Assembly (NCBI GenBank): GCA_030655715.1 | Contig: JAUSPR010000269.1 | Location: forward strand, 1 to 5,356 | Direction: 5' to 3' | DNA: 5,356 bases | Source: Thermoplasmata archaeon | GTDB lineage: Archaea > Thermoplasmatota > Thermoplasmata > SG8-5 | Shown: positions 4,934 through 5,356 of the stretch, piece after piece | Numbering within the stretch: position 1 is the stretch's first letter | Layout: every line of letters starts with the position of its first letter | Made by a program: the position numbers and the translations under genes | Notes under the pieces: generated by a model | The model's database searches: none | What the model was told of the DNA's origin: nothing | The model's input: only the letters and a program-made list of their open reading frames with translations

Positions 4934-5356
4934 ATGAGAATTCCAGACTTCTCAAGTTCTACCCAGGGCTTGAGAATTTATAATCAAGAAGAGAGAGTAG
5001 ATTTATTATCGAGAAAGCAATTCTATGACCCGAGAAAGATGTGTGCTCAGAAAATCTCCAAACCGGAATTCAGGTCATTGGAAGAGGCCAACTTAATCGA
5101 AGTTCACAGGCGCCAGATAGAGTGCCTGCCAGATATTGCCGAGATGTTCGACAACAAACCTTCATGGACACAGCTTACGTTGGCACAGATGAAGGAAAAG
5201 ATTGTGGAGAAGCAGAAAAAGCCTCACACTGCCCTGTTCTCGATTTACTCGGGAGAGGAATTTATCGGTATCGGGGAATGGTCTACAAGTTGGGACACCT
5301 GGTCGCCTCATGCCTGGTTCATCATCTGGCCAGAACAGCGGCGCAAGGGCCTGGGT
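4934..5356 (+). CDS. GNAT family N-acetyltransferase, C-terminus cut by window end
   Basis: An open frame of at least 141 residues runs off the right edge. The GNAT part begins near residue 43 (KPEFRSLEEANL), has a strand pair LFSIYSGEEFIGIGEW (101-116), and reaches motif A at the very end: IWPEQRRKGLG (131-141), with the Q/R-x-x-G-x-G turn for acetyl-CoA. The rest of motif A and motif B lie outside. Start choice is uncertain. The ATG at 4934 has GTGAG (4922-4926) 7 bases upstream but gives a leading segment of about 40 residues unlike the usual GNAT start. The ATG at 5039 would place the domain 8 residues in, as is usual, but has only a weak GAGAAAG (5032-5038) before it. The frame is open back to 4877. 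It follows another GNAT gene in the same direction, so it may belong to that transcript or have its own TATA-like element near 4845. The substrate is unknown. Confidence 0.75.
   Translation, partial: MRIPDFSSSTQGLRIYNQEERVDLLSRKQFYDPRKMCAQKISKPEFRSLEEANLIEVHRRQIECLPDIAEMFDNKPSWTQLTLAQMKEKIVEKQKKPHTALFSIYSGEEFIGIGEWSTSWDTWSPHAWFIIWPEQRRKGLG

Overview
The window most likely comes from an archaeon, probably a mesophilic euryarchaeal or Thermoplasmatota-type genome assembled from environmental DNA. The signs are: a recombinase gene with a TATA-like element about 26 bases before its ATG and no ribosome binding site (leaderless style); archaeal-type GGTGA and GGAGG ribosome binding sites on other genes; and a XerA-like tyrosine recombinase. 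This is inference, and a bacterium is not excluded.

Left part (1-1922): two AT-rich genes on the + strand. The first encodes a secreted protein with a CARDB-type Ig-like domain. The second encodes a small thioredoxin-fold protein with no cysteine at all. A perfect 8-bp inverted repeat with a TATA-like loop and a T-rich tail lies between them; it may end the first gene, promote the second, or both.

Middle (1923-2993): a 255-base non-coding stretch of higher GC carries a long imperfect palindrome (about 2083-2131) that resembles a short integron attC site. It lies directly in front of the promoter of a complete XerA/XerD-like tyrosine recombinase. Base composition changes here, from about 33-40% GC in sampled stretches on the left to about 43-58% on the right, so this may be the edge of inserted DNA. 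The recombinase lacks the insertion typical of integron integrases, so any link between enzyme and palindrome is a hypothesis.

Right part (2994-5356): three GNAT-type N-acetyltransferase genes. One is on the - strand, tail to tail with the recombinase at a 3-base gap. One is a full-length two-domain protein. One is cut by the window end. Between the first two lies about 300 bases of non-coding DNA rich in hairpins, including a candidate structured RNA with two mutually exclusive helices and a possible pseudoknot. It precedes a 43-residue four-cysteine microprotein that appears to be co-transcribed with the two-domain acetyltransferase.

The most interesting points are the attC-like palindrome beside the recombinase, the candidate structured leader, and the cysteine microprotein. 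No complete known mobile element, CRISPR array, tRNA or rRNA was seen.
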